Source of the DNA: Galbula dea
Taxonomy: Eukaryota; Chordata; Aves; Piciformes; Galbulidae
Length of the DNA: 64,000 nucleotides
Assembly (NCBI GenBank): GCA_013399015.1
Contig: VWZX01010570.1
Span: 558,001 to 622,000, forward strand
Direction: 5' to 3'
Shown here in pieces: positions 40,501 to 52,300 of the stretch; position 1 is the stretch's first letter; every line of letters starts with the position of its first letter. The position numbers and the translations under genes are program-made. The notes below the pieces were generated by a model. That model saw nothing but the letters and a program-made list of their open reading frames with translations, ran no database searches and had not been told where the DNA came from.

Positions 40501-42151
40501 TCTGCAGGGACATCCTGCAAGTCAGCCTCATTTTCTCGGTGTTCTCTCCTGTTGAGTTTTCAGTATCTCTAAGGATTGACTCTTCTGGTCAATCATACAC
40601 TGACCTAGCATGCATACCAGGTGATGAACACTAACTGAAACCCCAGCCACTGTCATGATACGTCTTTACTGATGCCTTCAGCATGATGGTATTTTTTCAA
40701 GCAATGCCCCAAATCAGAAAGACCTTTACTAAACAATCCCAAACCACCATGATGACAATGTTTTCATTTATCTTACCAAGGGGAGAAAAACCCAGTTTCA
40801 CAAATATCTACAATAGGCAAATGAAAGACATGACTAAATTAAATCAGTTTTAAATTTGTGTTTAAATTTGTGTATTGTATAAATCGACTTTTGTATCATT
40901 CCTACACTATGTTGATTTCCTGCCTTATAAAAAATACTTATCTATTCAGAGCTGTTAAACTGAATTCTTTATTTGCTGTTACTTGCTGTGAGCCAAGAGT
41001 ATCACCACCAAACAGCCACAGTGGCACACAGCATGTTCCCATGTAAGAAAGTGAAACTGCAGCAGGTCACAGACAAGAAAGGGCAGAAAAAGCATGTGAT
41101 CAAAGTACTGATTCTTCAGAAAAGGTCCCTGCAGTTCCAGGAGCCTCCATTGGCAAATGTACCCAGCTTACCGAAGTTCACTTTCTCTAAACCCTGCCTT
41201 ACAAGTAAACAGAAGAGAGTTTGCTCATTTTAGTATCAAGTTACACCCATGCTCCTTCCTCCCCTTCACCTGCCTAACATTATTCCCGATTTAAAAAACT
41301 CCTCTTGTTCTTTCAGCTGTTCTGTGTGTGGCACCAACACAACACATGAATGAACACCTGCAGCACAAGGTGATATAGCAGCTTATTATGGCAGCAACTT
41401 TTGTGACAGAAGAAATACAGGCTTACAGATTAGCAAACTACACATTACTTTTGTTACTTAAAGCTAAACAAACAAATTACAATGATGACTCTGATGATTA
41501 CTGGAAACGTGGGAAAATCTGTGCAAAAAATACAGCAACCACATTAGGGAGGAAGAATCTTTGTTTCAATGTCAAGTTTTGCCAAACATACTCAACACTT
41601 GCATAACAAAAGAGCGAGGGCTCTGCGATTTAAGTGCACAGGGAAGTGTTTTTCAAGTTTAAAATTGCTTAGCCGCTGGCTAGCACATCAGAAATCTACA
41701 CCTAAAGACCAAAAGTCTTAAAAAAGAAATATTTCTCTCCAAAAGAAGTATTTCCTCGTGCTGCCCTGGGACTTTATAGCCGCTCAGAAATGCTCCAGCT
41801 CAACTGTTCAGTAGAGGTGATGCAGCGCTCAGGTCCCAACCAAAGAACTCTGGCGAACTCCGTTGACAAGTAACAAGACCTTAACAACATCAACACCTTA
41901 ACGCACCGCCGCCGAAACCCCACAAAGCACAAAAATCACAGGCCCGCTCCGGGGAGTCTGGCACTGCTCGCCGGGCCTGGCCACCCTTCCCACCCGCTTT
42001 AACCCCCGCGGCGGCCGCGGCCCCCTCAACGGGCGCGGGAAAAGGCGCCCCCGCTTCCTCTCAGGCACCGCCCCCGCCGTGACGGTCCGGTACCCCCCTC
42101 AGCGTCGCTCCCCGCCCTGCTCACCTGTGTGTATAGCTCGGCCAGCGCCAT
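7642..42151 (-). CDS. MYO5C: Unconventional myosin-Vc, complete gene, 41 coding exons
   Basis: Actin-based motor heavy chain of class V; in mammals it is epithelial and linked to secretory granule and exocrine traffic. I located 41 coding exons with GT-AG borders. In 5' to 3' order they are 42125-42151, 38584-38694, 37531-37696, 37114-37258, 36549-36705, 35915-36058, 34891-34972, 34220-34327, 33545-33651, 32656-32921, 32140-32221, 31659-31799, 30437-30562, 29731-29814, 28731-28865, 28285-28382, 26734-26820, 26536-26647, 25378-25589, 24536-24701, 23985-24131, 23195-23359, 22892-22985, 22265-22328, 20894-21074, 20241-20334, 19361-19424, 19194-19274, 18639-18819, 16882-16975, 16037-16088, 15665-15830, 15319-15406, 14514-14609, 13387-13541, 12227-12316, 10780-10930, 10079-10361, 8845-9019, 8259-8339, 7642-7794. 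They sum to 5,211 nt (1,736 residues plus TAA) with no frame break; the human protein is about 1,742 residues. The start was chosen because MALAELYTQ matches the family N-terminus. It is MYO5C rather than MYO5A by detailed residue similarity (for example the tail end LGFLTRV) and by its position 3' of MYO5A. Confidence 0.96.
7890..8115 (-). mobile_element. Old CR1 LINE fragment in the last MYO5C intron
   Basis: Contains CTGGAAGGGACCCACGGGAT, then ATCAAGTCCAGC, and farther on the CTTCCCTGGGGAGGCTGCTC block typical of CR1 3' ends on the reverse strand. The terminal octamers are degraded, so it is older than the copy at 3156-3530. It lies between MYO5C exons 40 and 41. Confidence 0.75.
14514..23359 (-). 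CDS. MYO5C: MYO5C exons 22-34: coiled-coil stalk
   Basis: These exons encode roughly residues 902-1374. The sequence is rich in E, K, Q and L with heptad-like spacing, and is interrupted by less helical stretches. The exons are short and several encode repeated modules of similar size: 94 nt at 22892-22985, 20241-20334 and 16882-16975; 64 nt at 22265-22328 and 19361-19424; 181 nt at 20894-21074 and 18639-18819. This pattern suggests the stalk grew by internal exon duplication. Exon 28 (19194-19274, 81 nt, [20 protein letters not shown]) is the counterpart of alternative exon D of MYO5A. No counterpart of MYO5A exon B or F is seen. Exon 31 needs a shifted splice acceptor; see its own entry. 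Confidence 0.9.
16037..16088 (-). CDS. MYO5C: MYO5C exon 31 with a shifted splice acceptor
   Basis: The reading frame ELSNRLHYELEGDRTRR is clear, and the donor CG|gtaaat at 16036/16037 is normal. Directly upstream, where related proteins continue with four more residues (a GKLE-like segment), the minus strand reads ttactg followed by seven A, with no AG. The first AG is inside the former exon, at 16089-16090 (tggaag|AGC). Splicing there keeps the frame exactly, with phase 1 from exon 30 and phase 2 into exon 32, and removes four residues of coiled coil. The splice choice is inference; the absence of an AG at the expected place is seen in the sequence. Confidence 0.7.
17570..17772 (-). mobile_element. 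LTR fragment in a MYO5C intron
   Basis: Shares blocks in the same order with the fragment at 53476-53735: AAGCCTTGA, a CTCTG block, CAAATCCAAAA, GCAGCATCAT and AAAGAAAGTTAACT then ATCCCAG. I recognise this as the start of an avian ERV LTR read on the minus strand (U3 side). It is diverged, and target duplications are not evident. It lies between MYO5C exons 29 and 30. Confidence 0.7.
23985..25589 (-). CDS. MYO5C: MYO5C exons 19-21: converter end and six IQ motifs (lever arm)
   Basis: These exons encode residues 727-901. The converter end reads QYQFGRTKIFFRAGQVAYLE, and the calmodulin/light-chain-binding neck follows. Six IQ-like repeats are visible, two per exon. Exon 19 (25378-25589) has CIMIQKSIRGWLQQKKF and ITIQQYFRGQRTVR. 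Exon 20 (24536-24701) has IVIQKYCRGYLVRR and ITIQAYTRGFLARKKYRK. Exon 21 (23985-24131) has VILQKYARAWLARRRF and VLNIQLSYRVQQLQRK. Six IQ motifs is the normal number for class V myosins and sets the long step of the motor. Confidence 0.94.
26536..42151 (-). CDS. MYO5C: MYO5C exons 1-18: SH3-like N-terminus and motor domain
   Basis: These exons encode residues 1-726, the ATP-hydrolysing, actin-binding head; the last part of the converter follows in exon 19. Exon 1 carries only nine codons and is followed by a 3.4-kb intron. The P-loop GESGAGKT falls at residues 161-168 in exon 5 (36549-36705). Switch I, NDNSSRFGK, is at about 212-220 in exon 6. Switch II, DIYGFE, is at about 435-440 and is split by the exon 10/11 junction. 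The TEDS-rule position, 16 residues before DALAK, is Glu (in the SETV context), as expected for a constitutively active class V head. RCIKPNDEKLPFEF in exon 16 and LRACGVLETIRIS in exon 17 are standard SH1-helix-region landmarks. All catalytic motifs are intact, so the gene looks functional. Confidence 0.95.
34139..34175. repeat. A/C-rich low-complexity tract
   Basis: Poly-A with CAAC interruptions followed by repeated AACCCCC units, in the intron just 3' of MYO5C exon 8. Confidence 0.8.
38695..42124 (-). other. MYO5C intron 1 (3.4 kb)
   Basis: The longest MYO5C intron, between the nine-codon exon 1 and exon 2. Its first 200 bp lie in the CpG island; the rest is AT-rich without recognisable repeats or exons. 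Open frames here (for example 40973-41233 and 41388-41606, plus strand) show no family resemblance. Confidence 0.85.
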
Positions 42152-42430
42152 GGGGACGGAGCCGCCGCAGCTCCGGGACGCCCAAGGGGACAGACGTGGT
42201 GCAGCAGGTTCCCCAGGGAGCAGGTGGCCGCAGTTCCCCGGTCCGCCCCTGGCCACCGCCCCCGAGGCGTGAGGAAGCGGCCCAGCCCGGATCCCGGGCC
42301 TGTCCCACCCGGGCAGGGCCCTCCCCCGTGGAGAAGGAAGGCGGTTCCCCGCCCAAGGCACAGCTGAGGGCACTAGGCTCGCCTCAGTGACCTGCAGCTC
42401 TCGGTTAAAGCACTCGCAACTGCGTGGGCT
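41930..42430 (-). promoter_or_regulatory. CpG island and probable MYO5C promoter
   Basis: The only strongly GC- and CpG-rich stretch in the window covers MYO5C exon 1 and its flanks. A GC box (GGGCGG on the minus strand) lies at 42243-42248. I see no well-placed TATA box for a minus-strand start. The TATATAAA near 42474-42481 reads on the plus strand. The transcription start cannot be fixed from sequence alone. The initiator ATG at 42149-42151 has G at +4 but C at -3, a moderate context. Confidence 0.75.
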
Positions 42431-43149
42431 TTCCATGCGGACTGCTTGTATGCTGGGTCCTAACACTGATGAGTATATAAATGTAGTAGAGATGAGGAGC
42501 AGTCCCCGTTACCATACTGGCAAAGCTTGGATACAACTCTAGGGATTAGGAATAATGGCCTCGCTAGCTGCCAGAGGGATCAGCAGGGAGCCATTCCTGA
42601 CTGAGAAGAGAAAACAAACATTAATCACCTTTCTGTAAGACACCCTGAAGGAGCTTCTCTAACAAACTTAAAGTAAACAATTTAGAGCACATTTAAGTAA
42701 GTTTAGGGCACTGATAGGATATTTAAATATCCTTTATGTGGAAGAAGATTGACTTAAGCATAGTTCCAAATTTAGGCAGGTGGATGTATGCCCTGAGGCA
42801 CACTGTCCCTCCCTGGCTACCTGCCGCCACACAGCTTTCACGGCACAGAAGACAACGTGTTTTAGCGAAGTACAAAAGTTAGTTCTTATTTCAGTAACAG
42901 TTAATGTTTGGTGACAAAATATCCTAACAGAAACGGGTTACATTAAACAAAGTATCTCCAACACGCAGTTCGTGGGCACACTGTTGGTATCTGGGTGTGT
43001 AGTTGTATCATCCTCAGATTTTAACCAGCTCCCTTGGCAGCCAACCGCAAGCCTGCCATGAAGGCAGAAGGAACCTGTGTGATTATCTGGGGACCTTGCC
43101 AGCACACAGCTTACGAACAACCAACCAAGCAAACAAAAAAATCCAAAGC
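42152..43149. other. MYO5A-MYO5C intergenic spacer, about 1 kb
   Basis: Lies between the inferred MYO5A cleavage site and the MYO5C start codon. The right part is AT-rich; the part nearest MYO5C is in the CpG island and must contain the MYO5C promoter and 5' UTR. No repeat or other gene is seen. Confidence 0.5.
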
Positions 43150-46100
43150 AAACCTTCCAGTTGTATTTTTATTTGGACATTTTCCAGTGATAGCTATTAG
43201 GCTACAGTTTTTATGATGCATACATTTACTAAATACAACATCAGACACTACAACAGATCAGAGCTCAGGTCGTTCTGACAACATTTTGGTTTTCATCTAT
43301 GTACTATAGTGGCATCGAATGAAAACCTGTGTTTAAAGGCTTTTATTTATCACATGAAATATCAGCATCTTTAAAAAAGGGCGTTTGTTCATTTTTTTTG
43401 TAAGGGATTTGAAATGTATTCAGTTTAAATCACAAATTACAGAGACCTTCGGATTGCAAATGCTGGTGTTTCCAGGTTGGGAACTAATGTTAGTGGATAT
43501 CAATCCACTTTTCAACATTAAAGTTGATCCTATTTTTTTCCTGTGATAGAATAAATTAATTGCATTTAACGGACTTGAGCACTTTCATGTTCCATCCCAG
43601 ACTGAAGTCTGAGAAGCAAGTTTTCAGAATTTAGATAGAAGACTGTGTCCTAAACATCAGAATAAAATGATCACTGGAATAAAAATATACCAAATGGAAT
43701 GAGGTAATTATTGTGCAAAATCTCTAGAATAACTGTATATAATTCTAAGGGGGTCACTGACAAGTATTTTTCCAGCATCCGATAAAATCTATTATAATAG
43801 CAATAGATAATAAATTAAAATAGAAAAAAATATGTCCACATTAAAAGAGCATAACAATGATTCAAAGGGAAAAAAAAAGTGGTTAAAATAATTTTGCATT
43901 ATATTCCATGGTTAAAGAGATGTTAGTTCTAAGGTGAAAGATATATTATACATTGACACTGAAATTTTACTTCTGGAAAGTGCATGTAAAATACTGCCAT
44001 GTAAAATGTTAGATGAATTACCAACTACACATCTATTCCAACTTAAAAATAGTTTCCTTTAAAACATGTCAAGCAGCATATACTTTTAATGTGATAAAAA
44101 GTAATACCAGTTAAACCACTGAGTTTAAGGATAATAGCGATAAATTACTAAACACTACTTTCTTAAGGAAACAAGATACAATAAGGCTTTTTACAGGTAA
44201 ACAAAACATAAACAAAAATACATGTAGCCATACATGTTAACATGAATGCTTAAGTAGTGGATACATTTCCTGATCTACAGTATGAACATACTGTAATGCC
44301 AATTGTTTGGTTTTCAATAGGAGAAAAAAAAATTGTAGGTCTCATGTAGTTTCTTTCCTAACCTCACTAGTGGATTTGAAGGCTTTCTCATTACTGTCTT
44401 ACAAATACAGTACCATTAACTGTCTGAAAACAACATGATACCTTACTTGGAGCCATTTAACAGCAGCCATAGTTTCAGAAATCAAGTAATATTTGAAAAA
44501 AGAGTGTTTGGTATACCATGCACAGAAGAACAATCTAAATTATTTAGCAAGGACCATTCAAAACATTTCTGCAATGCAGTATTAGGTTTTTGGAAGTACT
44601 GGCATGATCCATTGAAAATAATATGGAGCACACACATTAGAAAATAAGACAGCATGAGCATCTGAAAATGATACTGACAAAGTTTAGGTTGTCTTTACTA
44701 CCAATTTTAGCAACCATACAAATAGCAAGTCTACGTCTCAAGTAAAACATAACTGAAATGCTTCAGTCTGCTTAACAGCAATTTTTTTATCTGTGACTTT
44801 GCAGGAAAACAGATTAGTACCAAATAGTCTAATACTGTACCTCTAGATTATTTTTTTTCAATATTTTAAAAGAAATGGATGTTAATGCTAAGTTGCTAAT
44901 TATTATACTACACAAAATATTGCACAATGTAACTGAGCAATGTGTGTGGCTTTTTTTTACATGTATATTTGAGCCATACACCACACACTACCTGTTTTAA
45001 AGTTCAGAACTGGAACCTTAAGCAAGGCTTCCGTGCTTACACTGCACGTTGTGGAATCTAAATTCTAAACAGCAGATCCAAGATAAGTAAGACAGAAGAA
45101 TCTGTCCAGTAAAATGTACAATACCTAAAATAACTCAATTTCTCATTATGCACTCTGGATCACCAACCATTAAATCAGCATGAATCAAAGTCAAATGACA
45201 GCATCGTAGTCAAAACCTGCTTAATGTTCTTCCAAAGAATGAGAGCCTTGGGCTACTGCAGAAACTGTTTATTAAAGTTTTTCCTTACAAATTTCAGTAA
45301 GAAAAAAATACTTTTTTTTCTTCTTTTTTTTTTTTTAAGTGGCAACAAAAGAGATTACACTCAAAACACACACTGTCACCTCTGGGGTCTACAATCAAAT
45401 ACGAACATTAGACAGATTAGAAAACCTAAATAAATACCAAAATCGTTATTGACTTCTGATAATCTGCTTCAAGATTCTGTATTTTTAGCTAACTACTTTT
45501 AAAAATAACTAAACATGTAATTTCCAGTATGCTACTTGTGCTTAGTTACCATTTTCCTCTACAGGTGTTATTTGATAACATTGCAAAAATCCAGTTAAAA
45601 TAACAGACTTCAGTGGACTGTAAATAAGGTTGACAACAAAAAATGAAGTATCTTATTTTTAGTGCTTACTATGTGATACTGTCATATGTTTAAAAGAACA
45701 CAATATGCAGCAGCAATTTAGTATGCTTGGTAAACCACAGTACTAACAAATGAACACCTAAGTTAGAGCATATAGTGAGCTATAAGACTTATCACTAGAA
45801 TTTATGTCAAACTGACATAAATAAGGAAGTGGTTTAAGAAATCATTTTGTATATTGCCAGTTTGTGTTTCTCCACTCCAGTTTTTACAAATTAAAATGTA
45901 ACAGGCTCCCAAGTGGCTGTGTATTCTACTACTTTCAAGTCTTCCATGTTCAGGGCTGTGACTGTCCCTGTTGGTCCCTGCCTATGAGAAGATTACATAT
46001 GGAGTTTAATTTACACTATTTAAATATGTTACTAAAGATCTAAAATTGTCTGTAGACAGCTGAAGACACAATTTCTGTCCAAGCCCGATTTCCATATTCT

Positions 46101-46338
46101 AGAAATGTATGAATCAGTGATGTCCTCATAAATGCAATGACTGAACACAAATGCACATCTTTCTATCAGCCTTCAATCTGTGGTACTGTTGTGCAGTTTT
46201 TCCAGATACTTTTACTACAGTTCTGGGATTATATAGGCTGCTTGTTCAGAAAATGTTTTCAGTGGCTGACTGTGTTTTAATGGGTAAAGATATCAGGCAA
46301 CTTATTCTCCATCTGACACTGATGGTGCATCCTTGGGA
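43150..46338 (-). other. Probable MYO5A 3' UTR
   Basis: AT-rich, ORF-free sequence of about 3.2 kb directly after the MYO5A stop codon. Several AATAAA-type hexamers occur on the minus strand, for example at 45268-45273 and 43342-43347, so shorter forms are possible. The best-supported end is the signal at 43168-43173 (separate entry). A long 3' UTR is normal for MYO5A in vertebrates. The exact end is inferred. Confidence 0.55.
43168..43173 (-). terminator. Candidate MYO5A poly(A) signal (AATAAA)
   Basis: The minus strand carries AATAAA here. About 30-65 nt downstream is a conspicuous T/G-rich run of TTTG and TTGGTTGG units (plus strand about 43107-43140). A hexamer followed at this distance by a GU-rich element is the classic vertebrate cleavage signal. 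It would place the end of MYO5A about 1 kb upstream of the MYO5C start codon. Confidence 0.5.
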
Positions 46339-49300
46339 TCAGACACGTGATATGAAGCCCAGGCCCAAGCTGGCCGGGATCTGAATGGTTTCTAATGCCA
46401 GAGAGGATGGATTAAATGGAAAAGTAACAGGAAAGATATGTTTAGCATCCATGAGCAACTGAGGAGAGTCCTTCCTGTCTCGCAGTCGCATCTGCAAAGG
46501 TAAGAAAGTGATTACATTAGCATTTAGCCACTTGATTGATAATCATCATGTTGCAAAGAGGTAGTATTTTATCTGTGCTTACAGATACATGTGAATCTGT
46601 ATAGAGACACACTTGAAAAGTTGGCAAACAAGTGTATTTACATACACATAGATGTACAAGCACAGAAAACTCAATTGCAAAAAACTCATACAAACTGACA
46701 GGGAAACTAATATTTTTGTGCGAGTGTGAAGGCAGTAAATTGGGATCACTTAAAATTTTAAGACTGACATCACCTTTTCAACACAGCTAAAAAGCCTTGT
46801 TTAGTGTAGACTCTTGAAGGTATTTCAGGGTGCAAAGTATTTTAGTTCATCATAGGGTTTCTTAGAAATAGTAAAGTGATATTTGATTAAAAGATATAGC
46901 CATACCTGTATTGTACGTATAAATGACACCAAGACTCTCTCTTCAAACTCATTAACTGGAGTATACAAATTCAGAACTTTTACAATCTGTGAAGAAGAAC
47001 AAACATTCTCAGGTTCACTTTACTGATGAATTTACAGATGCATCCACAGCTACTAATACTATACTTTTAAAATTAGCTATTTTAAAAAGAAAATTCTTTG
47101 CAAATATTTGTTATTTTTTTGCTTTATTGATTCACACAAAATTCCATCACCTGCTTAATGCTGTGTGATATGACTGCCTCCTTCAGAACACATGTTCTTT
47201 GGAGGCAGACATTCTAAATCTCTTCATGTGTGTGTAAAATACTAAACTATGGAAAAATCACATGGAAAGTAATTGATTGTGTTCTTACACCCCCTGGAAA
47301 CATCCTGTATTTCTCACACTAATTTTGACACTATAATTATGACCTACTGTAGCTTCTATTCAAGTGAGTGTCATGACCTCACTGTTTTTCAAGAGCGAGT
47401 TATTTCTCTGAAAATTAGGGTTAATACCACCAAAGGAAAGAACTGCATCAGACTTTAAATAATAATATGGGTTAAAATTACAAAATCTATAAGAATTTCT
47501 CTTTTTACATGATTCTCTTCCAAAAAAACCCAATACTTTCTAACAAAGGTAAAACACTTAAAGCATGTGGAGTTCTAATTTCTTATTTCGGTACAAAACT
47601 AACAGATTTTCCAGCACTGTGAATCACTAAATCAAAACAGCTATATAAATGCAACCACTACTGCTGACACCATTGTGAAAGAAATGAAGAAATTTATTCC
47701 TTTTCCTGATGGGAATGTAGCATGGATTTAAAAAAAAAAAACAACCAAGGCATATTTCTCTGAACAAATTCTAAGCTTTCTTGAATAGAAGTCTTCAGCT
47801 GTTCACTGAGATGCACTTGGTTCTGCCTTCTGAGGCTAATGGGTACAGTAACTTAACACTTTTGATTCCAGACCCTGAGACAACAGCTCTATGTGGGCTG
47901 TAAATTAACTGGACACTGACTCTGATAGCAGAAAGATAATTTCCTAGTATCCTAGCCTTTGAGTGAAGAGTTTTCTCTAAGGATCTTCATAAACTGAGAG
48001 ACTACGTATAGTGCTACACACTGCACAGTCTATTATGCTTCCCCTCATTTCTTCAAAACTTATCTTGAATATCAGACCTCAATAAGGTCTGGCTCCTTTT
48101 TTACCCCTCCAAGTTAACCTGTTTCAGTTGTACTAATGCAAAAGGAAGTAAGAAATCTTCAATCCACGTGCAGCAGCAGTGCAGGCAGGCAGAGTAAACA
48201 CCAACACAGCAGAGAATTGCTCAAGTAACAATGAGAAACTCAAAAGTGACAATGAGAGTTGGCTTACCTGGGCAGTAGTCAGTGCATTGCACATTGAACA
48301 AATGGCTTCTGCATCTTCATCTGTTTTCTTTTTTACTTGCAACAACTGTGCAGCCTGGATGAGGGGTTCCAGTGTTTCTTTAGCCCCACTATTCATCAAA
48401 TTTTTATCACGCAGCCATTCTTCCAGTTGACTCACATTGTATCTGTACAAAGAGGTAAGAGTATCAAAACAGTCATGTGTGATTAAGGTGAAACTAAAAG
48501 CATGTGCAATTTCTCTTTCCCAGTGTTTCTTTGTCCTGGCATGTTTTTCCTTCACGCTTCTCATTCTATCTCCGTTCTGGTTTCTTCTGATTAAAGCAGG
48601 AAACTTTGATTTTCAAAACAGAAAATATGGTCACAGACTTCCACTAATTAGCTTTTCCCATTTGTTTCTGTTTTTATTAATCTCATGAATGTGACAAGTG
48701 TAAGAAGAAAAGGCAAACGAGATTTTGTCCATGCAAACCTATAGTGAGGCATTTCAAGGTTACTTGAGGGACTGGAATGCCTTGGCCAAATTTCCTGTCA
48801 TATGCCAGTAGAATGCATCATGCAGCTGATGCCAAATGCAGGAATATAATAAGATGGCTTTACCACAGGATGCGGCAAACTACAGTGTGGATGAACAAAG
48901 CAGGTATCTACTGCATCAGCAGCATACAAAAAAATGCTGCAGGCATGTTTGCTATTCTTCTCTAGAAGCTGAGAAAGCAAATACTACATTTCACCTACAG
49001 TTCTGATTCTTACTTGATGACGAAATACTTTTGGTTTGCTGCTACCACATTTCCTTGAAAGCCAGGTAGGATTTGGTCTAAGTTAACCAAGCTCTTTTTT
49101 AACTAAACCTCACAAAATGAGTTTAACAGTATCTGCAACTGCTTGTGTGTGGAAAAACAAATACTCAAAATGTATCTGCTATTTCATTAAAATGATGTTC
49201 CGCTCTGTCAAGAGTTCACCAAGATTTCCAACAACACATTCAAGAACAGTGTGACACGAGCTCTCCTACCTTATCTGCATTCCTTTGCTCCATGAGCACA

Positions 49301-52300
49301 TGTCCTTGCGCAGCAGCAGATTATTAAGCGTTACAGCCCCAATGATGTAGAACATCTGCTTGACAACCTGCTTGATCAGCTCTGGATCCATTCCATGCTG
49401 ACACATCACTGAGTGGAAAGAGTTCAGCTGCCGAATAATGGAGTCCAGAGTGTAGGTTCCTTCATCAGCAATGCTGGATGTTCTCTTCCGCAGCCCTGTT
49501 GGTTTCACCCCTGAGACACCTTGGATAGTCTCGTGCTCCAGCATTCCTGAAACTGCATTTCATTGACAACGTTATAATAGTGACTGAAAACTGCTGATAC
49601 ACAAGCATATTGTGGAAGACAGCAAAACAGTATTTACTCAGAAAGAGCAGGCTGGGCTGTCTGCTGGCCACACTTTAATTTCCATCAATTCTGTGTCCCA
49701 CTATACTCTGCAAAACCTAAAGTTACAGGGTTTTTACAAAGATTCAAGCATGTGTCTTTGAAAGGAAAATCTCACTCTTGCTCAGCAAAATACTTTTTTC
49801 CTCCCATGGTCATATGAGTAGCAAAGGCAACAAACCAAGAGTTGTTTCATTCTTGTAAATGTGCTCAGAAAGCATAATGAAAATCTGTGTGAGAGAACTG
49901 TCTGACAAGAAAAATGAAAAGTACTTTTAATGAAAACAAATCTCTCTGAGTGAGAGCTTCATCACTGCTAGCTCTTTGACTGCTAATTTCCATGGCATAC
50001 TTCACAACAGACAGGGCAACAAATATCAGACTGCTCTAACAGCTTCTTCCTGTAAATGGATGATTTATGACAACCATGAATAAGGTTTATCAGTTTATTC
50101 TGTCACTACCAGATGAACCAGCCACTGTTTAGTTTTTCCTCTAATCCAACCTGTCCAGTGTAGTCCCTGTCATCTACTAAAGGAACACCACAAAAAGTAC
50201 TACTGAAATTCTGCTGGTTAGGAAGAAATATGAGGTATACTACATGATCACCAGCACAATTTTCCACACAGGTACCACAGTGTAATTTAAGGAATTCAAC
50301 TTGGTCTTACCAATCATTGGTTGCAGAATGTTTTCCAACACTCGGACAAGTTGTTGGTAGATCTGAATGGCCAAGTCACTCAGTACTTGTCTATATTCAG
50401 CTAAATCAAAATTAGTGAGGCAGTGTTCATTCTGACGAGGTGTATTATGCTTCATAAAGCCCTGAATTTGTAAAATAACAGAAACAAGTGCTTCAATAGA
50501 ATACAAATATATCACATAAACCCAGTATTTGTTTTGATATTTGTATATGACAAATAATACCTTCAAAATAACAGTCACAGCCCCTCAAAACTTTATGTTG
50601 GAACAGCTTCTGACTGAGGCTAATGCTAGAATATGCCATACTGTGGTTAAAGAAAGAAAGTGTGAAAGTGTGAAAGAGTGGTGAGATATTGGAATAGGCT
50701 GCCCAGGGAGGTGGTGGAGTCACCACCCCTGGAGGTTTTTAAGAAGAGGATAGATGTGGTTCTTCAGGGGATGATTTAGGGATAAGAGTAGTGTAGGGCT
50801 ATCGGTTGGACTAGATGATCTTGAGCGTTCTTTTCAACCGTAATGATTCTGTGATTCTGTGGCTTAACACAGCCTTTTTCATAGGAAGTGCAGTGAATCT
50901 TTACTAAAGAACATAATGGTAGCAGCCAGAGTCTTCTACTTAAATCTGAGTTGGCACTTACAGGAGCACAATGTCAACTGCAATAAAGAGAAGGTGGTTC
51001 AAATCTCCTTTCCTAGTGCTTTCCACTGATGTCATCACCATCATTCTAAAAGTGTAGCTGCTTTAAGAGACTTTGATTGGATTTTGAGATATCACAGGAT
51101 TTTGTTAAAGAGTAGTGCTTGCTACTGTTATTGTAAAGCAAAAGAAACCAGAGTAGGAGCACTGCTTACCTCTTCTCCACTGTATTGCTTCAAACAGTGC
51201 AAAAATCGGCAGGTGTTAGATAGCCAGAAGGATACTGTTTCAAAGTCATCACCTCTTTTCTGAAGATAAAAATAAATACATTTCAACAAAGACTGCTATG
51301 AGGAATAAAATAATAAATTGTTAGACAAATAATTAAACACTTAAAGTCCATATTCTGGTAGCTACTCAGCTTCTGATGCCTTGCAAAACTCTGTATTTCA
51401 GTTATGTACCAGAAAAACAAGGGTTTGGGCAAAATACTATTAAGCACACTCCCTGTTCCTCCACAGATACAATATTTCCGTGTTTTACAGACCCATCCTA
51501 ACTGCTCTGTGCAGAAATCACTGGGCAATGTGACTGTATGCCCAAAACACCCATTCTGTAGCACAATAACTCCTGTGAAGAGCCCAGCAGGGAGGATGGG
51601 AATGATGCAGAGCCAGCAGGAGGAGACGAGAACGATTCAGTTTTGATGAATGTCACTTACATCATAACCTTTTTGGCAACCTGATATGGAAAACAAAACC
51701 ACAAACTCTCCTCACCAAACAACACAGCATCTAGCATATGGTGAGTAATTAAAACTTCTAGAACTCTACAGCATGCACTCCATTCACTTAAAAATATCCA
51801 AAAACGTCTATGAAGAGCTAAGCTCCTGCAGGGTTGTTTACTAAACATTTTTTCAAAACATGTAGCTTCAATAAGTGCTTGGCTTTTGAGCACATTTGCC
51901 TCACTTAAAAACTAAAAAATTCCATGAAGCATAAAGTCTATTTATGTCTTAATAGTGCCTTCAAGATAGCCCCGGCCTACGCTCTTTTAGACAACTCACT
52001 GCAAAGACTTCAGGCAGTAACAAATTACCATCAGTGTAATCTGTAAGTGAAGCAAATGAGGCAATCTGTGAAGCAAAACTGGAAACGAAACACTTCAATT
52101 AAGCGTTCTGGTGAAGATTAACAAAGACTATGCAAACTTCGACTACATCCAAAACTTTATAAGCATAGCTTCAGAGGAGGAAGACTGTTCAAACTAAAAA
52201 GAAGGTAGTTCCTTTTCCATTAATTTAAAGCCTCTATGGTGTTCTAGGGATAAAATGCTATCAATGTAATCTGTTGCTCATTAAGTCAAATTTTGCGACT

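Noticed and set aside
42079..42390. 103-codon plus-strand frame over the MYO5C first exon
   Set aside because: A product of high GC content in the CpG island, which makes stop codons rare; it is antisense to the true exon.
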